Under the pieces are notes generated by a model, which was not told where the DNA came from, made no database searches, and worked only from the letters and a program-made list of their open reading frames with translations. This document shows positions 33,890 through 43,668 of a DNA stretch of 64,000 nt, piece by piece. The stretch is taken from positions 434,001-498,000 of the forward strand of contig NZ_JBGSRV010000010.1 of NCBI RefSeq assembly GCF_041737375.1, in the 5' to 3' direction. A program made the position numbers and the translations under genes. This DNA comes from Vampirovibrio sp041737375 (GTDB lineage Bacteria > Cyanobacteriota > Vampirovibrionia > Vampirovibrionales > Vampirovibrionaceae). Every line of letters begins with the position of its first letter. Positions within the stretch are counted from its first letter, which is position 1.

Positions 33890-35116
33890 CTAGAACGGAG
33901 CAGGCTTTAAAGGCTGCACACGGGGACGAATGGGAATGACCCCTTCATCGCTAGCCGGAAGCTGCTCACTGAGAACCGCCACCGGAATTAAATGGCCATT
34001 CCGCAAAATGTCCAGATTAATTTTGGCGTTAACCGGCTTCTGGCGAATGCTTTCCTGCACCACATCGGCCTTAATGGCCAGCTTGCCATCAATTTTCTGA
34101 ATCACATCGCCCTGCATCAGCCCTGCCTTGTAAGCCGGAGAGTTCTGCATAACCTGAGCGATCACCACCCCCTGCGTAGCGGGAGGAAGCCCCACATGCT
34201 TGGCCAGCTCAGGGTTCAGGTCCACCATGGAAATGCCCACCCAGGGGCGCACAATCTGCTTACCGGCAATCAGGGTATCGGCAATGGTTTTTACGGTATC
34301 CACCGGAATGGCAAAGCCAATGTTTTGACCCCGACCGGAAATGGCGGTATTAATGCCAATCACTTCCCCTTTTAAATTGACCAAAGGGCCGCCGGAGTTG
34401 CCCGGATTGATGGCCGCATCGGTTTGAATAAAGGACAAATTAGAATTTAAATCCGGGATACGGCGAGACAAGGCGCTGATGATCCCCAGCGTCACGGTGT
34501 GATCAAAGCCCAGCGGGCTGCCTACCGCGATGACCCATTCACCGGGCCGCAGCTTTTCACTGTTGCCCAAGGTCACCGGGGTCAGGTTGGGGGCTTCAAT
34601 CTTCAAAACTGCCACATCGGACAAAGCATCCCGGCCCACCAGCTGAGCGGGAAATTGGCGGCCGTCATTCAGGGTTACGGTTACTTTATCGGCCGTGGAA
34701 ACCACGTGGTTGTTGGTCAGAATGTAGCCGTCCTTGCTCAAAATCATGCCCGAACCGTTGCCGGTAACCGTTTGCAACTGCCCCCCGCCCCCAAACGGAG
34801 AAAACGAACCGCCGCCGGACTCAAAACCGAAAAAGCGGCGCAACAAATCATCACTAAAGGGCAGGCCAGATAAATTGGGCGAGGCAGCACGGGTGGTCTT
34901 TTCCACATCAATGTTCACCACCGAAGGGGCCACAATTTCAGCCACATCCGCAATCAGGGCGGGAGAAAAAGTCTGCGGCATGATGCTTAACGAACGGGCC
35001 ATGGCCGGTTGCAAGGCGGTTGAAGCCAGCGCCCCGCTAAAAGCAAGGGTTAGCATCAACCCAAAAGACACCACTTGACGAAAACGGGACAGGGATCGAA
35101 TTTTCACAGAAAACAT
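33890..35116 (-). CDS. htrA: HtrA/Deg family serine protease with one PDZ domain
   Basis: Periplasmic quality-control protease, 408 aa. A signal peptide (VVSFGLMLTLAFSGALAS) is followed by the trypsin-like domain with triad His in LTNNHVV, Asp in ALSDVAVLKI and Ser in NPGNSGGPLV. A Gly/Phe-rich loop (FGFESGGGSFSPFGGGG) lies before the domain. One PDZ domain (VVIAQVMQNSPAYKAGLMQGDVIQKIDG) is at the C-terminus. The start at ATG 35116 has GGAGGTG 9 nt upstream; the GTG six codons earlier is inside that site. Divergent from tilS; the 285-bp gap shows no clear promoter hexamers. Confidence 0.93.
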   Translation of the reverse strand: MFSVKIRSLSRFRQVVSFGLMLTLAFSGALASTALQPAMARSLSIMPQTFSPALIADVAEIVAPSVVNIDVEKTTRAASPNLSGLPFSDDLLRRFFGFESGGGSFSPFGGGGQLQTVTGNGSGMILSKDGYILTNNHVVSTADKVTVTLNDGRQFPAQLVGRDALSDVAVLKIEAPNLTPVTLGNSEKLRPGEWVIAVGSPLGFDHTVTLGIISALSRRIPDLNSNLSFIQTDAAINPGNSGGPLVNLKGEVIGINTAISGRGQNIGFAIPVDTVKTIADTLIAGKQIVRPWVGISMVDLNPELAKHVGLPPATQGVVIAQVMQNSPAYKAGLMQGDVIQKIDGKLAIKADVVQESIRQKPVNAKINLDILRNGHLIPVAVLSEQLPASDEGVIPIRPRVQPLKPAPF

Positions 35117-35401
35117 ACTCAAAAACACCTCCACAAACAGATGATTACAGCGGGGGTAGGCTTATGCACCTCATCTTGCCAGCCCGTTCCCAATCCATCA
35201 GCCCCCTGAACGGTATGATTCGCTTGAGAAAAGGCTGGATTTGAAGTAAAGTTTAACATATTGGGCTAGTCTGAAAAACAAGCGCCAACAAGGCAAACAG
35301 ACCCCCATAGTCGTTTTATTCGCCGTTTCAATTCGTAGAAATGGGCGTGGCCTATATCACGGTGCCTCTTTTGTCTGTTTACAGGTCTAAATCAGCCGCT
35401 T

Positions 35402-36946
35402 ATGAGTTTAATTCTGGATTCCGTAATTGATAACCTGAAGGCGGAAGGGCTTTTAAGAAGCACTCCCCGCACCCATCTTCTGTTAGGCTATTCCGGTGGC
35501 GCGGATTCCACAGTGTTGCTGTTTTTACTGGCCAAAATCAGAGAGCAATTACCGCTGGATGTAACCGCCGTTTACTTTAACCACGGCTGGCGGGGCACTC
35601 CCCCTGAAGAGCTCCCGCTGGTGCATGCCAATTGCCTGAAATGCGAAATACCGCTGGTGATTGTGCAGGCCGATAAAACCTTGCCCAAAACCGAAAGCGC
35701 TGCTAGACAAGCCCGCTATCAACAACTGACCCGGCTGGCCAAAGATATTCATGCTGACGCCATTTTAACCGCCCACCATGCCGATGACCAGATTGAAACC
35801 CTGTTGTTTCGCATTATGCGAGGCACTGGCATTGATGGACTGTCTGGCATTCAAAAGCGGCTGGATTTAGGGGCGGAAACCGGCATTAACATTCCCGTTT
35901 TACGGCCTTTACTGGATACAGCCCGTAAAAACATTCTGGAATACGCCCATGAGCAACAGCTCAATTACTTTAACGATCCCACCAATCTGGAAAACCGGTT
36001 GCAGCGCAATAAAATTCGCAACGAAATTCTGCCGTTCCTGTCTCAAGCGTTTCCTCAGGTTAAAAACTCCCTGTTTCGCCTGAGTTTGGTTGCCGAAGGG
36101 GATTTGCAAATTATTGAAGACAGCGTTCAAAGCATTTGGCAGGATGTTTACGGCAAGGATGAGTCTGGGCCTTATTTATCGGCCATTCGCTTTAACCAGT
36201 TGGGCTTGCCTTACCAGCGCCGATTGCTGAAACGGTTTTTAGCCGAGCAAAATTTGCATGTGGATTTTGAAAGAATTGAAGACATCCTGAGCTTCATTCG
36301 TGGAGAAGGCCGTAAAAATCTGGATTCCTCCCTGAAATCGCTGGGAAATACGGTGGGAGGTCGCAGCCGGTTTATCGCCCTGTACAAAAACAGGCTTCGC
36401 TTAATTGATGACCCGGAACGCGAGGCGAACAAAGCTTCAGCCACAGTGCCTATTCCCGGTCACGTGCAAGTGGCCGAACTGGACAGCACCTTTTACGCCC
36501 AACCGTGGCAAGAGCCTGAAAAGGTGAGAATTTCCCCCATTCGCTCCACCGATAGCCAACAAGTGTTTGTAAACTTGTCCAGCTTTATGGATAAACCGCT
36601 GGAGCTACGCACCCGCCGCCCCGGTGACCGCTTTCAACCCATGGGTATGGAAGCGCCGCTGAAGCTGAAAAAATTTCTGATTAACCGGGGAGTGCCTCGC
36701 TTTGATCGCAACAGCCTAAAAGTGCTGGCCCTGGACAATGAAGTACTGTGGGTACCGGGACTGGGCATTAGCCAAAAGCTGAAAATCAAGGATAGAGACA
36801 CCCCAACCCATCTTTTAAAACTAAAACCCGGATTACACCCCCCCGAAGAGTGGCGGGTTATTGAAGAAGCGCCGGATCGGGAAGAATTACCGCCAGAAAC
36901 TTCTTTTTTCACGGAAGAACTAGCCACAGGAGCCGATAACGAATGA
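35402..36946 (+). CDS. tilS: tRNA(Ile)-lysidine synthase
   Basis: Converts C34 of tRNA-Ile(CAT) to lysidine, so the tRNA reads AUA; essential. 514 aa. The N-terminal PP-loop ATPase has LGYSGGADSTVLLFLL, then HHADDQIETLLFRIMRG. The C-terminal TilS_C domain has TRRPGDRFQPMGMEAPLKLKKFLINRGVPRFDR and WVPGLGIS. A 40-residue polar tail follows. The stop overlaps the start of hpt by 4 bp (ATGA), a widely conserved pairing. Confidence 0.94.
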   Translation: MSLILDSVIDNLKAEGLLRSTPRTHLLLGYSGGADSTVLLFLLAKIREQLPLDVTAVYFNHGWRGTPPEELPLVHANCLKCEIPLVIVQADKTLPKTESAARQARYQQLTRLAKDIHADAILTAHHADDQIETLLFRIMRGTGIDGLSGIQKRLDLGAETGINIPVLRPLLDTARKNILEYAHEQQLNYFNDPTNLENRLQRNKIRNEILPFLSQAFPQVKNSLFRLSLVAEGDLQIIEDSVQSIWQDVYGKDESGPYLSAIRFNQLGLPYQRRLLKRFLAEQNLHVDFERIEDILSFIRGEGRKNLDSSLKSLGNTVGGRSRFIALYKNRLRLIDDPEREANKASATVPIPGHVQVAELDSTFYAQPWQEPEKVRISPIRSTDSQQVFVNLSSFMDKPLELRTRRPGDRFQPMGMEAPLKLKKFLINRGVPRFDRNSLKVLALDNEVLWVPGLGISQKLKIKDRDTPTHLLKLKPGLHPPEEWRVIEEAPDREELPPETSFFTEELATGADNE

Positions 36947-37521
36947 GTCACGCCCCCTCGTCCGCCGTTTACAAGCCAGAGCAACTGGACGTTCACTTCA
37001 GCGAAAGCCAAATCCAGCAACGTATTGAGGAAATGGCCGCTCAAATTAACCAAACCTACGCCGGTTGCGAAAAGTTAATTATTGTAGCGGTGTTGAAGGG
37101 CTCCTTTATGTTTGTGGCCGATCTGATCCGCCACATCAAGGCTCCCTGCCAAATTGAATTTGTGCGTTTGGCCAGCTACGGCAACGGGCAAGTCTCTTCC
37201 GGCAGCGTAAAGCCTGTGGATCTCTCCCTACCCTCTCTCTCCGGCGAAGATGTGCTGATTGTGGAAGACATTATTGATACCGGCCTGACCCTGCACTTTT
37301 TTATGGATTACGTTAAATCGCTCCACCACACCAAGTCCTTAAGGCTGGCCGTGTTGCTGGATAAAAAAGAAGCTCGCCAGAACGAAGTTCAGGTAGATTT
37401 TTCCGGGTTCACCGTGGGCAACCAGTTTTTAGTGGGCTACGGGCTGGATTTTGCCGGTTATTACCGCAATTTGCCCTACATTGGGGTGGTTCGAGACGCC
37501 GCTCAACTGACTGAAGGCTAA
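36943..37521 (+). CDS. hpt: Hypoxanthine phosphoribosyltransferase
   Basis: Purine salvage: hypoxanthine or guanine plus PRPP gives IMP or GMP. 192 aa. The PRPP-binding motif is VLIVEDIIDTGLTL near residue 105; FVRLASYGNG and VGYGLDFAGYYRNLPYIGV are also conserved. Translated with tilS through an ATGA overlap; DUF3326 follows 5 bp later, so three genes form one operon. Confidence 0.93.
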   Translation: MSHAPSSAVYKPEQLDVHFSESQIQQRIEEMAAQINQTYAGCEKLIIVAVLKGSFMFVADLIRHIKAPCQIEFVRLASYGNGQVSSGSVKPVDLSLPSLSGEDVLIVEDIIDTGLTLHFFMDYVKSLHHTKSLRLAVLLDKKEARQNEVQVDFSGFTVGNQFLVGYGLDFAGYYRNLPYIGVVRDAAQLTEG

Positions 37522-37526
37522 ATACA

Positions 37527-38633
37527 ATGCACCCGGTTCTCCAAAAGCCCTTTGTGGTGGGCATGATTGTGCCAACCGGAGTAGGCGCTTCCATTGGCGG
37601 CTTTGCCGGGGATGCCACCCCTTTTCTCAACCTGCTGGCCAGCGTTAGCGATGTGTTAATTACCCATCCCAACGTGGCCAACGCCGCCGTGTTTCAAAAG
37701 CTACCGGCCAATGCCCTGTATGTGGAGGGTTACGGGCTGGATCAGTTTGTGCGAGGCCAATGGGCCTTGCGTCCCGCTCAGCGCCAGCGGCTGGGGGTGG
37801 TCATGGATGCGGGCATGTCGGATGAAATGCGGATTTTGCACATCAACACCATCAACGCCGTTAAAAGTGTGTATGGGGTGGATATTGTGGGCTATACCTA
37901 CACCCATGAGCCGATCCAAACCGGCTGCCAGATGACGGAGTCCGGCTGCTCGTCCGGTTTTCTGAAAAACCCGGCCACCCTTCTGGAAGCTTGCCAGCGA
38001 CTTCAAACACAAGGCGCTACCGCCATTGCCCTGTGCATGCTGCTTCCCGAGCTGGCGGAAGATGAGGAATCGCTGGAATCGGCCTACCGCACCGGCGGGG
38101 GGGTGGACCCCATTGGCGGTATTGAAGGCATTCTTTCCCATCTGGTGGTGTCCGAATTGGGCATTCCTTGCGCCAATGCCCCGGTTTTTGAGTGGGAAAA
38201 GGCCAAGCCGGTGCTGGATGAAATACTGGATCCTCGTACAGCGGCAGAATTTATTGCCCCCACCTTTTTGCCCTGTGTGCTTACCGGGCTAGCCCAAGCA
38301 CCCAACATGCGGCCCATTGCCCAAGCCAGCGAAAAAGATCTCACCATTGCCGATCTCTCAGCGCTGGTGGTGCCTGCCAATGCCTTGGGCGGACAACCCG
38401 TGTTGGCCGCCTTGCAATATGGCATTCCTGTGCTGGCGGTAGAAGCCAATCAAACCGTGTTATCGGTGGACAACAGCCACTTTAAAGCCTTGCCCGCAAA
38501 GCGTCAGGGGTTAATTCGCCGGGTTCACTCCTACGAGGAAGCGGCTGGCCTGCTACAAGCCATGCGACTGGGCTTAACCCTGGATAAAAATCCGGTGCCC
38601 CATCTGTCAGGACAGCCTGCTATCGCCTTATAA
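37527..38633 (+). CDS. DUF3326 family protein
   Basis: 368 aa, no signal peptide. The sequence VVGMIVPTGVGASIGGFAGDATPFLNLLASVSDVLITHPNVANAAVF and NALYVEGYGLDQF is that of DUF3326, a family I know mainly from cyanobacteria and plants; its function is not known. A Gly-rich stretch (RTGGGVDPIGGIEGILSH) and VPANALGGQPVLAALQYGIPV suggest a nucleotide or phosphate-binding fold, by inference. AAGG lies 8 nt before the ATG, at the end of hpt. The third gene of tilS-hpt-DUF3326. Confidence 0.85.
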   Translation: MHPVLQKPFVVGMIVPTGVGASIGGFAGDATPFLNLLASVSDVLITHPNVANAAVFQKLPANALYVEGYGLDQFVRGQWALRPAQRQRLGVVMDAGMSDEMRILHINTINAVKSVYGVDIVGYTYTHEPIQTGCQMTESGCSSGFLKNPATLLEACQRLQTQGATAIALCMLLPELAEDEESLESAYRTGGGVDPIGGIEGILSHLVVSELGIPCANAPVFEWEKAKPVLDEILDPRTAAEFIAPTFLPCVLTGLAQAPNMRPIAQASEKDLTIADLSALVVPANALGGQPVLAALQYGIPVLAVEANQTVLSVDNSHFKALPAKRQGLIRRVHSYEEAAGLLQAMRLGLTLDKNPVPHLSGQPAIAL

Positions 38634-38655
38634 ACACGGCATCACGTCCCTCCAT

Positions 38656-40362
38656 TCAGGCCTGAAACAAGTGTTCCAGTCGATCCTGAATTTCGGTGTC
38701 GGCCAGTTCTCGGTTGTCTGCGTTCAAAGTCAGTGCCTGGGTGTAGCCTTTGGCGGCCTCTGCGGTCTGTCCCAGCGCTTCCCGCACACGGGCCACATTG
38801 AAGCAGGCCAGCGTGTAATCGGGCTTTTGCTGGTAGGCCTTTTCAAACATTTGCAAGGCCATATCAAGCTGACACTTCTCATCCAGATAAATGACACCCA
38901 GATTGTTGTAGGCAATGGGGTTTTCCGGTTTCAAAGCCAACGCCCGGTTGTAAGCGGCAATGGCCTCATCGTTCTTATCCATTTGCCATAACAAATAGCC
39001 CAAATAATTGTGGCATTCGGCGTTATTGGGTTCTACCCCCAAAATATACTGGTAGGTTTTAATGGCCGCTTCAAAATTGCCTTGCTCGGTGTACACATCG
39101 CCCAGCATGCTCAAGCAATCTAAATCCCCCGGATCCAGTTGTGCGGCATACTGAAACACCCCGGCGGCGGCATCCAAATCGTGCTTGACCTGGTAATAAA
39201 TGGTGCCCAGCGTTTGAGCCACGGTAGCGGTCCAAACCGGATCTTTGCCCAGTTTAATGGCGATTTGATACTCCTGAATGGCCCCGTCATAGTCATTCAG
39301 CTTGAATAACACATACGCCATATTGCTATGAATAAAGGCGTTTTTGGGGTGCTGATTCAGAAGTTCTTTATAGTAGTACAGGGCGCGCATGTACTCGGCC
39401 CCATCGCTATAAACCTGAGCCAGGGTATATAAGGTGTCAAAATCGGCGGCATCGGCTTCTACGGCTTTTTCCAAACTACGCACCGCGTTGGCGGAATCTT
39501 TACACTCATGATAAGCGTGGCCCAACTTTTTGTGCAGCACCGCATTGTCGGGATCCAGCTCCTGAGCCCGTGTATAGCAATACAGCGCCCCGTCCAGATT
39601 GTCTCGCTCTGCGTGCAAATCGCCCAGTAGGTGATGAAAAATAGGCTCTTGCGGCATTTGAACCGCTGCCCACCGATACAAACCAGAAACCACAGCACTC
39701 AAGCCCACGGCTTTCAACATTCGAGCGGTTCCCAGCAGGCTAAAAATTTTAAAATCGGCCAAAAACGCTTCCCGCATCAGAGTAAATGCGTTGTGATCGC
39801 CGGGCAGTTGACAGCAGCCAATCAAAAAGTGTCTTAAGCCCTCACCCGTCAAGCCAAGCCGCCACAGCCGGGGCATTTCGTAGCCATACCGGGCTTGTTT
39901 CAACAAAGTGGCACCCAGCGCCATTTTGGCCTTGGCAGAACTTTGACCTTTTGCCGCTTTGGCAATGGCCTGCCTAAAGTGATGACTGGCCTCTTCCAAA
40001 CGACCAGACCGGCGCAGGAAGTAGCCTTTGAACAAGTGAGCCTCGCTAAAGTCGGGATTCAATGTCAGCCCGGTATCACAGTACTCCATGGCCAGCTCCA
40101 GAGAAATCGCCCCGCGATCCCACAAGGCCGAAGCCAGCTTGATGTGCGCTTCTGGCAGGCCAGGGTTCATATCCAGCGCCTGACGGTAGTTGGTAATCGC
40201 CAAATCTAAATCCCGTTTCACGGTGCGAGTGAGATAATCGTTATAATGCCGGTTGCCCACCGTCAGGAAATGCTCGGCGGAAACTTGCCGGGTAGCGCTC
40301 AACTCTGGTAAACGAGCTAAAGAAAACGACTGCCACTTAGATTCGGGGTGCGATTGACTCAT
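38656..40362 (-). CDS. Tetratricopeptide repeat protein
   Basis: 568 aa, soluble, made largely of TPR units. Clear ones are at about residues 45-110 (NYRQALDMNPGLPEAHIKLA), 255-300 (YCYTRAQELDPDNAVLHKKLGHAYHE), 320-400 and 405-500 (TYQYILGVEPNNAECHNYLGYLLW, AYNRALALKPENPIAYNNLGVIYLDE). It therefore acts as a protein-interaction scaffold; no enzymatic domain is visible. The middle part (residues 150-240) is not TPR-like. It converges on the DUF3326 gene with a 22-bp gap. Confidence 0.85.
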   Translation of the reverse strand: MSQSHPESKWQSFSLARLPELSATRQVSAEHFLTVGNRHYNDYLTRTVKRDLDLAITNYRQALDMNPGLPEAHIKLASALWDRGAISLELAMEYCDTGLTLNPDFSEAHLFKGYFLRRSGRLEEASHHFRQAIAKAAKGQSSAKAKMALGATLLKQARYGYEMPRLWRLGLTGEGLRHFLIGCCQLPGDHNAFTLMREAFLADFKIFSLLGTARMLKAVGLSAVVSGLYRWAAVQMPQEPIFHHLLGDLHAERDNLDGALYCYTRAQELDPDNAVLHKKLGHAYHECKDSANAVRSLEKAVEADAADFDTLYTLAQVYSDGAEYMRALYYYKELLNQHPKNAFIHSNMAYVLFKLNDYDGAIQEYQIAIKLGKDPVWTATVAQTLGTIYYQVKHDLDAAAGVFQYAAQLDPGDLDCLSMLGDVYTEQGNFEAAIKTYQYILGVEPNNAECHNYLGYLLWQMDKNDEAIAAYNRALALKPENPIAYNNLGVIYLDEKCQLDMALQMFEKAYQQKPDYTLACFNVARVREALGQTAEAAKGYTQALTLNADNRELADTEIQDRLEHLFQA

Positions 40363-40777
40363 AACTCACTCTGCGCCTTCTGGTTACGAACGGAACAACT
40401 GACCCATCCTTTATATAGAGATGGAACTGTAAAATCCCGGCCTGGGGCTTCATAAAAACCCCCTGCGGAAAAAGGGGAGGGCAAAATCCATTCACCCAAT
40501 GCTCTGTCCATAGAGCTTCCGTATAATGGCTTTCGGCAACAAGTTACAAAACTTTACTGTTTTTTGACAGATTTTTTGAAAATTCAAAAGTTTTAATGAC
40601 AAAGCAATCACTAAGCAGATATAATCCACCTTTGCTGGCCAAAACCTGATGACAGGAAGGCAAAGCAAAAGTTTTCTCAGGTTCAAGCTACATTGAACAG
40701 GATGCTTACTTTTTCGCTTTAAACAACGCTTTAAACAAAATGGGTTAGCTGGGGGACATAGGGGAGGGAATATTACG
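40363..40777. other. 415-bp intergenic region with a rightward promoter
   Basis: A divergent region between the TPR and hydrolase genes. ATGACA (40596-40601), 18-bp spacer and perfect TATAAT (40620-40625) form a likely rightward promoter, leaving a 145-nt leader for the hydrolase gene. The stretch 40550-40620 is AT-rich. A leftward 121-codon open frame here has no support. Confidence 0.5.
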
Positions 40778-41854
40778 ATGCTTGCCGTTTCATCGAGAAC
40801 ACAATTCGGGCTGCCGCCATCGGCTTTGCCAATCACAAAACAATCCAGATCAACCACTGGGCCGTGCGCTTCTAGCCCCCGGTTTCAGGGCAGGCTACTG
40901 GGCTGGGAGGCTGAGGCCGCAAACAACCCACAGAAACATCAACCATCAGGCTGGGGGGCCTTCATTTGTAACCGAATACAAGGGGTTATGACAGGCTTAT
41001 TGGGGCTGGTACCCCAGCAAACCCTGCAAACTCTGGAATCCAGAAACCTGTTTGCCGGACATTATATGCCAGACCTGAAAACCTCGGTGGCGGAAGCAAA
41101 AAAAGCCCATCCAGAAATGCAGGCCATGCTGGATACCGTGGAAGAAGTCCAGATTCCCAACCTGGAAAATCCGCTGGCCCAAAGTTACGGCTGGTACATT
41201 CCAGCCAAAGACCATAAGCCCACCGTATTACACGCCATGGGCAACAAATCTTCGCTCACCAGTATGTTGCGCTATCAACCCCTCACCGATGAGGGCTTTG
41301 GCTTTATGGCCTATGAATATCCCGGCTATGGCCGCACACTGGGCAAGCCAAGCGAGGAGCGCCTTTATCAATCGGCGGTAGCGGCCAGCCAGTTTTTAAG
41401 CCAACAAAAGGGCATTCCACTGGAAAATCAGATTTTTCACGGCGTTTCTCTGGGCGGAGCCGTCACCACCGAGTTGGCCAGCCGCAACGGTGGAGGTAAG
41501 GCGGTCATTCTGGAATCCACCATGACCAGCTTCCCGGATGTGGCCAAAGTCAAGGTGGAAAGCTACGCCCCTGCCTGGCTGATGCCTTTGCACAAAATTA
41601 CGTTTAGCCAAATGACCTCTTTGGATAAAATGCCTGCCATCAAAGCGCCCTTGCTGGTATTACATGGCGCCAAAGACAGCATGATGCCCAAACAGTTTGC
41701 CGAAAAACTGCTGGAAAACGCCCGAACCCCGAATCATCAGAAAAAACTGGTCATTTTTAAAAGTCAGGGCCACAATATTGATACCGGCTACTCCGTCCCG
41801 GTGATTCGTCAGTTTTTGCGGGAGCTTTCTTCAGCGCCTAAAGCAGAGCCTTGA
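40778..41854 (+). CDS. Alpha/beta hydrolase
   Basis: 358 aa. The N-terminal 80 residues are polar and not conserved. The hydrolase fold follows, with the nucleophile serine in FHGVSLGGAVTTELA, the acid in LLVLHGAKDSMMPKQF and the histidine in KSQGHNIDTG; AYEYPGYGRTLGKPSEER is the oxyanion-side loop, as in the BAAT/ABHD17-like esterase group. No signal peptide is obvious. GGGAGGG lies 9 nt before the ATG. Substrate unknown; alone in its operon. Confidence 0.85.
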   Translation: MLAVSSRTQFGLPPSALPITKQSRSTTGPCASSPRFQGRLLGWEAEAANNPQKHQPSGWGAFICNRIQGVMTGLLGLVPQQTLQTLESRNLFAGHYMPDLKTSVAEAKKAHPEMQAMLDTVEEVQIPNLENPLAQSYGWYIPAKDHKPTVLHAMGNKSSLTSMLRYQPLTDEGFGFMAYEYPGYGRTLGKPSEERLYQSAVAASQFLSQQKGIPLENQIFHGVSLGGAVTTELASRNGGGKAVILESTMTSFPDVAKVKVESYAPAWLMPLHKITFSQMTSLDKMPAIKAPLLVLHGAKDSMMPKQFAEKLLENARTPNHQKKLVIFKSQGHNIDTGYSVPVIRQFLRELSSAPKAEP

Positions 41855-41869
41855 GCCTTATTCAAAAGC

Positions 41870-42640
41870 CTATTCCGAGAGCGTCTCTTTGAACAGCCAG
41901 GTAGCGCCCACAAAACTGATTATGGCAAAGGCCCACATAATCAGCAGGTAGCGGGATTCAATGTGATTGTGCAGCAAAATATCGCGTCCGCCCTCAAAGG
42001 CGGCCGTAGTGGGCAACCAGTTAATGATGGGTCGCAACCAGTCCGGCAACGCGGTAATGGGAAAAAACAGGCCCCCTAAATACAACAGGGGCGTAATAAA
42101 AATGGTCTGAGACTGGGCAATATGATCGGGCTTGGGAAACGAGGTACCCACCACGCTACCCATGCAAGTAAAGAAAATACAGCCCGGAAAAACCAGTAAA
42201 AAATACAGCGGCAACGCTTGCCACTGAATGGTTACCGGCGAAAACAGGAGCAAAATCAGCCCCACAATGGCCCCTTTAATCAGCGCCACCAGAAACCCAC
42301 CCAAAATTTCACCCATAATAATGTCGGTGGTATAAATGGGCTTAATGCGGTATTCGTCCAGCATTTTCTGGTGCCAGCGATCCATCCAGAGTCCCCATGC
42401 CCCGGTGCGATAGGCTTCCAGCAGAATGGTCATGGTGATCAGGCCCGGGGTGAGGAACGCCATGTAAGACACCCCGTTCACATCGGAGATGTAGCCCTTT
42501 AACCCCAGCCCAAAAGCCAGAAAAAAAGTAAAGGGAATGGCCATGGTGTTAATCGATTCGTTCAGCCAGCCTTGGGCTTCCTGCTGCAATACCTTTTTGG
42601 CAATGGGCAATACCCCCCGCCGAAAATAAACCAGTTTCAT
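41870..42640 (-). CDS. ABC-2 type transporter permease
   Basis: 256 aa with about six membrane segments. The arrangement MAFLTPGLITMTILLEAYRTGAWGLW and PLLYLGGLFFPITALPDWLRPIINWLPTTAAFEGGR matches the ABC-2/NodJ-DrrB exporter permeases. The start at ATG 42640 has GGAAGGAG 8 nt upstream and overlaps the ATPase stop by 4 bp (ATGA), so the two are translated together. Could export a drug, lipid or polysaccharide; context does not say. Confidence 0.85.
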   Translation of the reverse strand: MKLVYFRRGVLPIAKKVLQQEAQGWLNESINTMAIPFTFFLAFGLGLKGYISDVNGVSYMAFLTPGLITMTILLEAYRTGAWGLWMDRWHQKMLDEYRIKPIYTTDIIMGEILGGFLVALIKGAIVGLILLLFSPVTIQWQALPLYFLLVFPGCIFFTCMGSVVGTSFPKPDHIAQSQTIFITPLLYLGGLFFPITALPDWLRPIINWLPTTAAFEGGRDILLHNHIESRYLLIMWAFAIISFVGATWLFKETLSE

Positions 42641-43668
42641 TCGGGTTGCTCCTTCCACTGGCCAGAACCCGCTTTAAAGGTGGCCATGGATTGGCCCGCC
42701 ACGGTCAGATACACCGTTTCCAAATCGGCCTGAGCCAAGCCCAATGATTTTAAATCCTGAGGAACAATCTGGGCCATCAGGGCGTTCAAATCCTCCCGGC
42801 GGCCCAAGCGGAAACGCAAGGCGTTGCGATCCAGAAGGGTGACCTCCGAAATCCAGGGGGCCAGCTTTTGTTGGTACAAGTCAGCCAATGGCTCATTGAG
42901 AAACAGCTCATACACATCGGGCGGAGAAATTCTGGATTTCAGCGCCTGAGGGGTGCCCACCATGACCACTTCTCCGTAGTTTAAAATCATAATCTGATCG
43001 CTGAGGCGATCCGCTTCTTCCATATAATGGGTGGTCAAAATAACGGTGGTTTCCTGCTTCAATCCCTGAATGGTTTCCCAGATTTCCAAACGGGCCGCCG
43101 GGTCCAGCCCTGTGGAAGGTTCATCCAGAAACAACAGTTTGGGCCGATGAATGAGGGCCCGAATCAAGGCCACCCGCCGCTGCATTCCCCCCGAAAAATG
43201 ATCCAGATAATCGTGCCTGCGCTCGTAAAGGCCCACTTGCTCTAGTAGTTCTTGCAAGCGCTTTTCATACACCGGTTTTTCCAACCCGTGTAACTGGGCA
43301 TGCAGCACCAGGTTTTGCCAAACGCTCAGGTAACGATCAAAATGATTATCCTGAGCCACAATGCCAATCAGCTGGCGAATCCGGGTATCCTGACGGCCAA
43401 GCTCAAAGCCTTCTATGTGGGCCATCCCGGAGGTGGGACGCATAATGGTGGTTAACAGGCGAAGCAGCGTGGTTTTTCCGGCCCCATTGGGCCCCAGAAT
43501 GGCGAACACTTTTTCCCGCTCCACATCGAAACTCACGCCCTTTAAGGCTTCCACCCCGCCGCCTTTTCCCTTAAAGCGCTTGGAAAGCCCTTGCACCCGA
43601 ATGGCCTGATTCAAGGTTTCACCATCAGGAAGCGGGGCCAAAACGTTTGTTTCAAAGGGATTCAACAC
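42637..43668 (-). CDS. ABC-2 transporter ATP-binding protein
   Basis: 343 aa; powers the permease encoded next to it. The Walker A is GPNGAGKTTLL, the signature FSGGMQRRVAL, the Walker B LLFLDEPSTGLDP, and the switch histidine is in TTHYMEEADRLSD. A C-terminal extension of about 80 residues is typical of DrrA-like ATPases. The first gene of the two-gene operon; the promoter lies somewhere in the 640-bp region upstream but I could not define it. Confidence 0.9.
   Translation of the reverse strand: MLNPFETNVLAPLPDGETLNQAIRVQGLSKRFKGKGGGVEALKGVSFDVEREKVFAILGPNGAGKTTLLRLLTTIMRPTSGMAHIEGFELGRQDTRIRQLIGIVAQDNHFDRYLSVWQNLVLHAQLHGLEKPVYEKRLQELLEQVGLYERRHDYLDHFSGGMQRRVALIRALIHRPKLLFLDEPSTGLDPAARLEIWETIQGLKQETTVILTTHYMEEADRLSDQIMILNYGEVVMVGTPQALKSRISPPDVYELFLNEPLADLYQQKLAPWISEVTLLDRNALRFRLGRREDLNALMAQIVPQDLKSLGLAQADLETVYLTVAGQSMATFKAGSGQWKEQPE

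Noticed and set aside
40492..40857. 121-codon leftward frame before the hydrolase
   Set aside because: It crosses the probable hydrolase promoter and coding start; no ribosome binding site.
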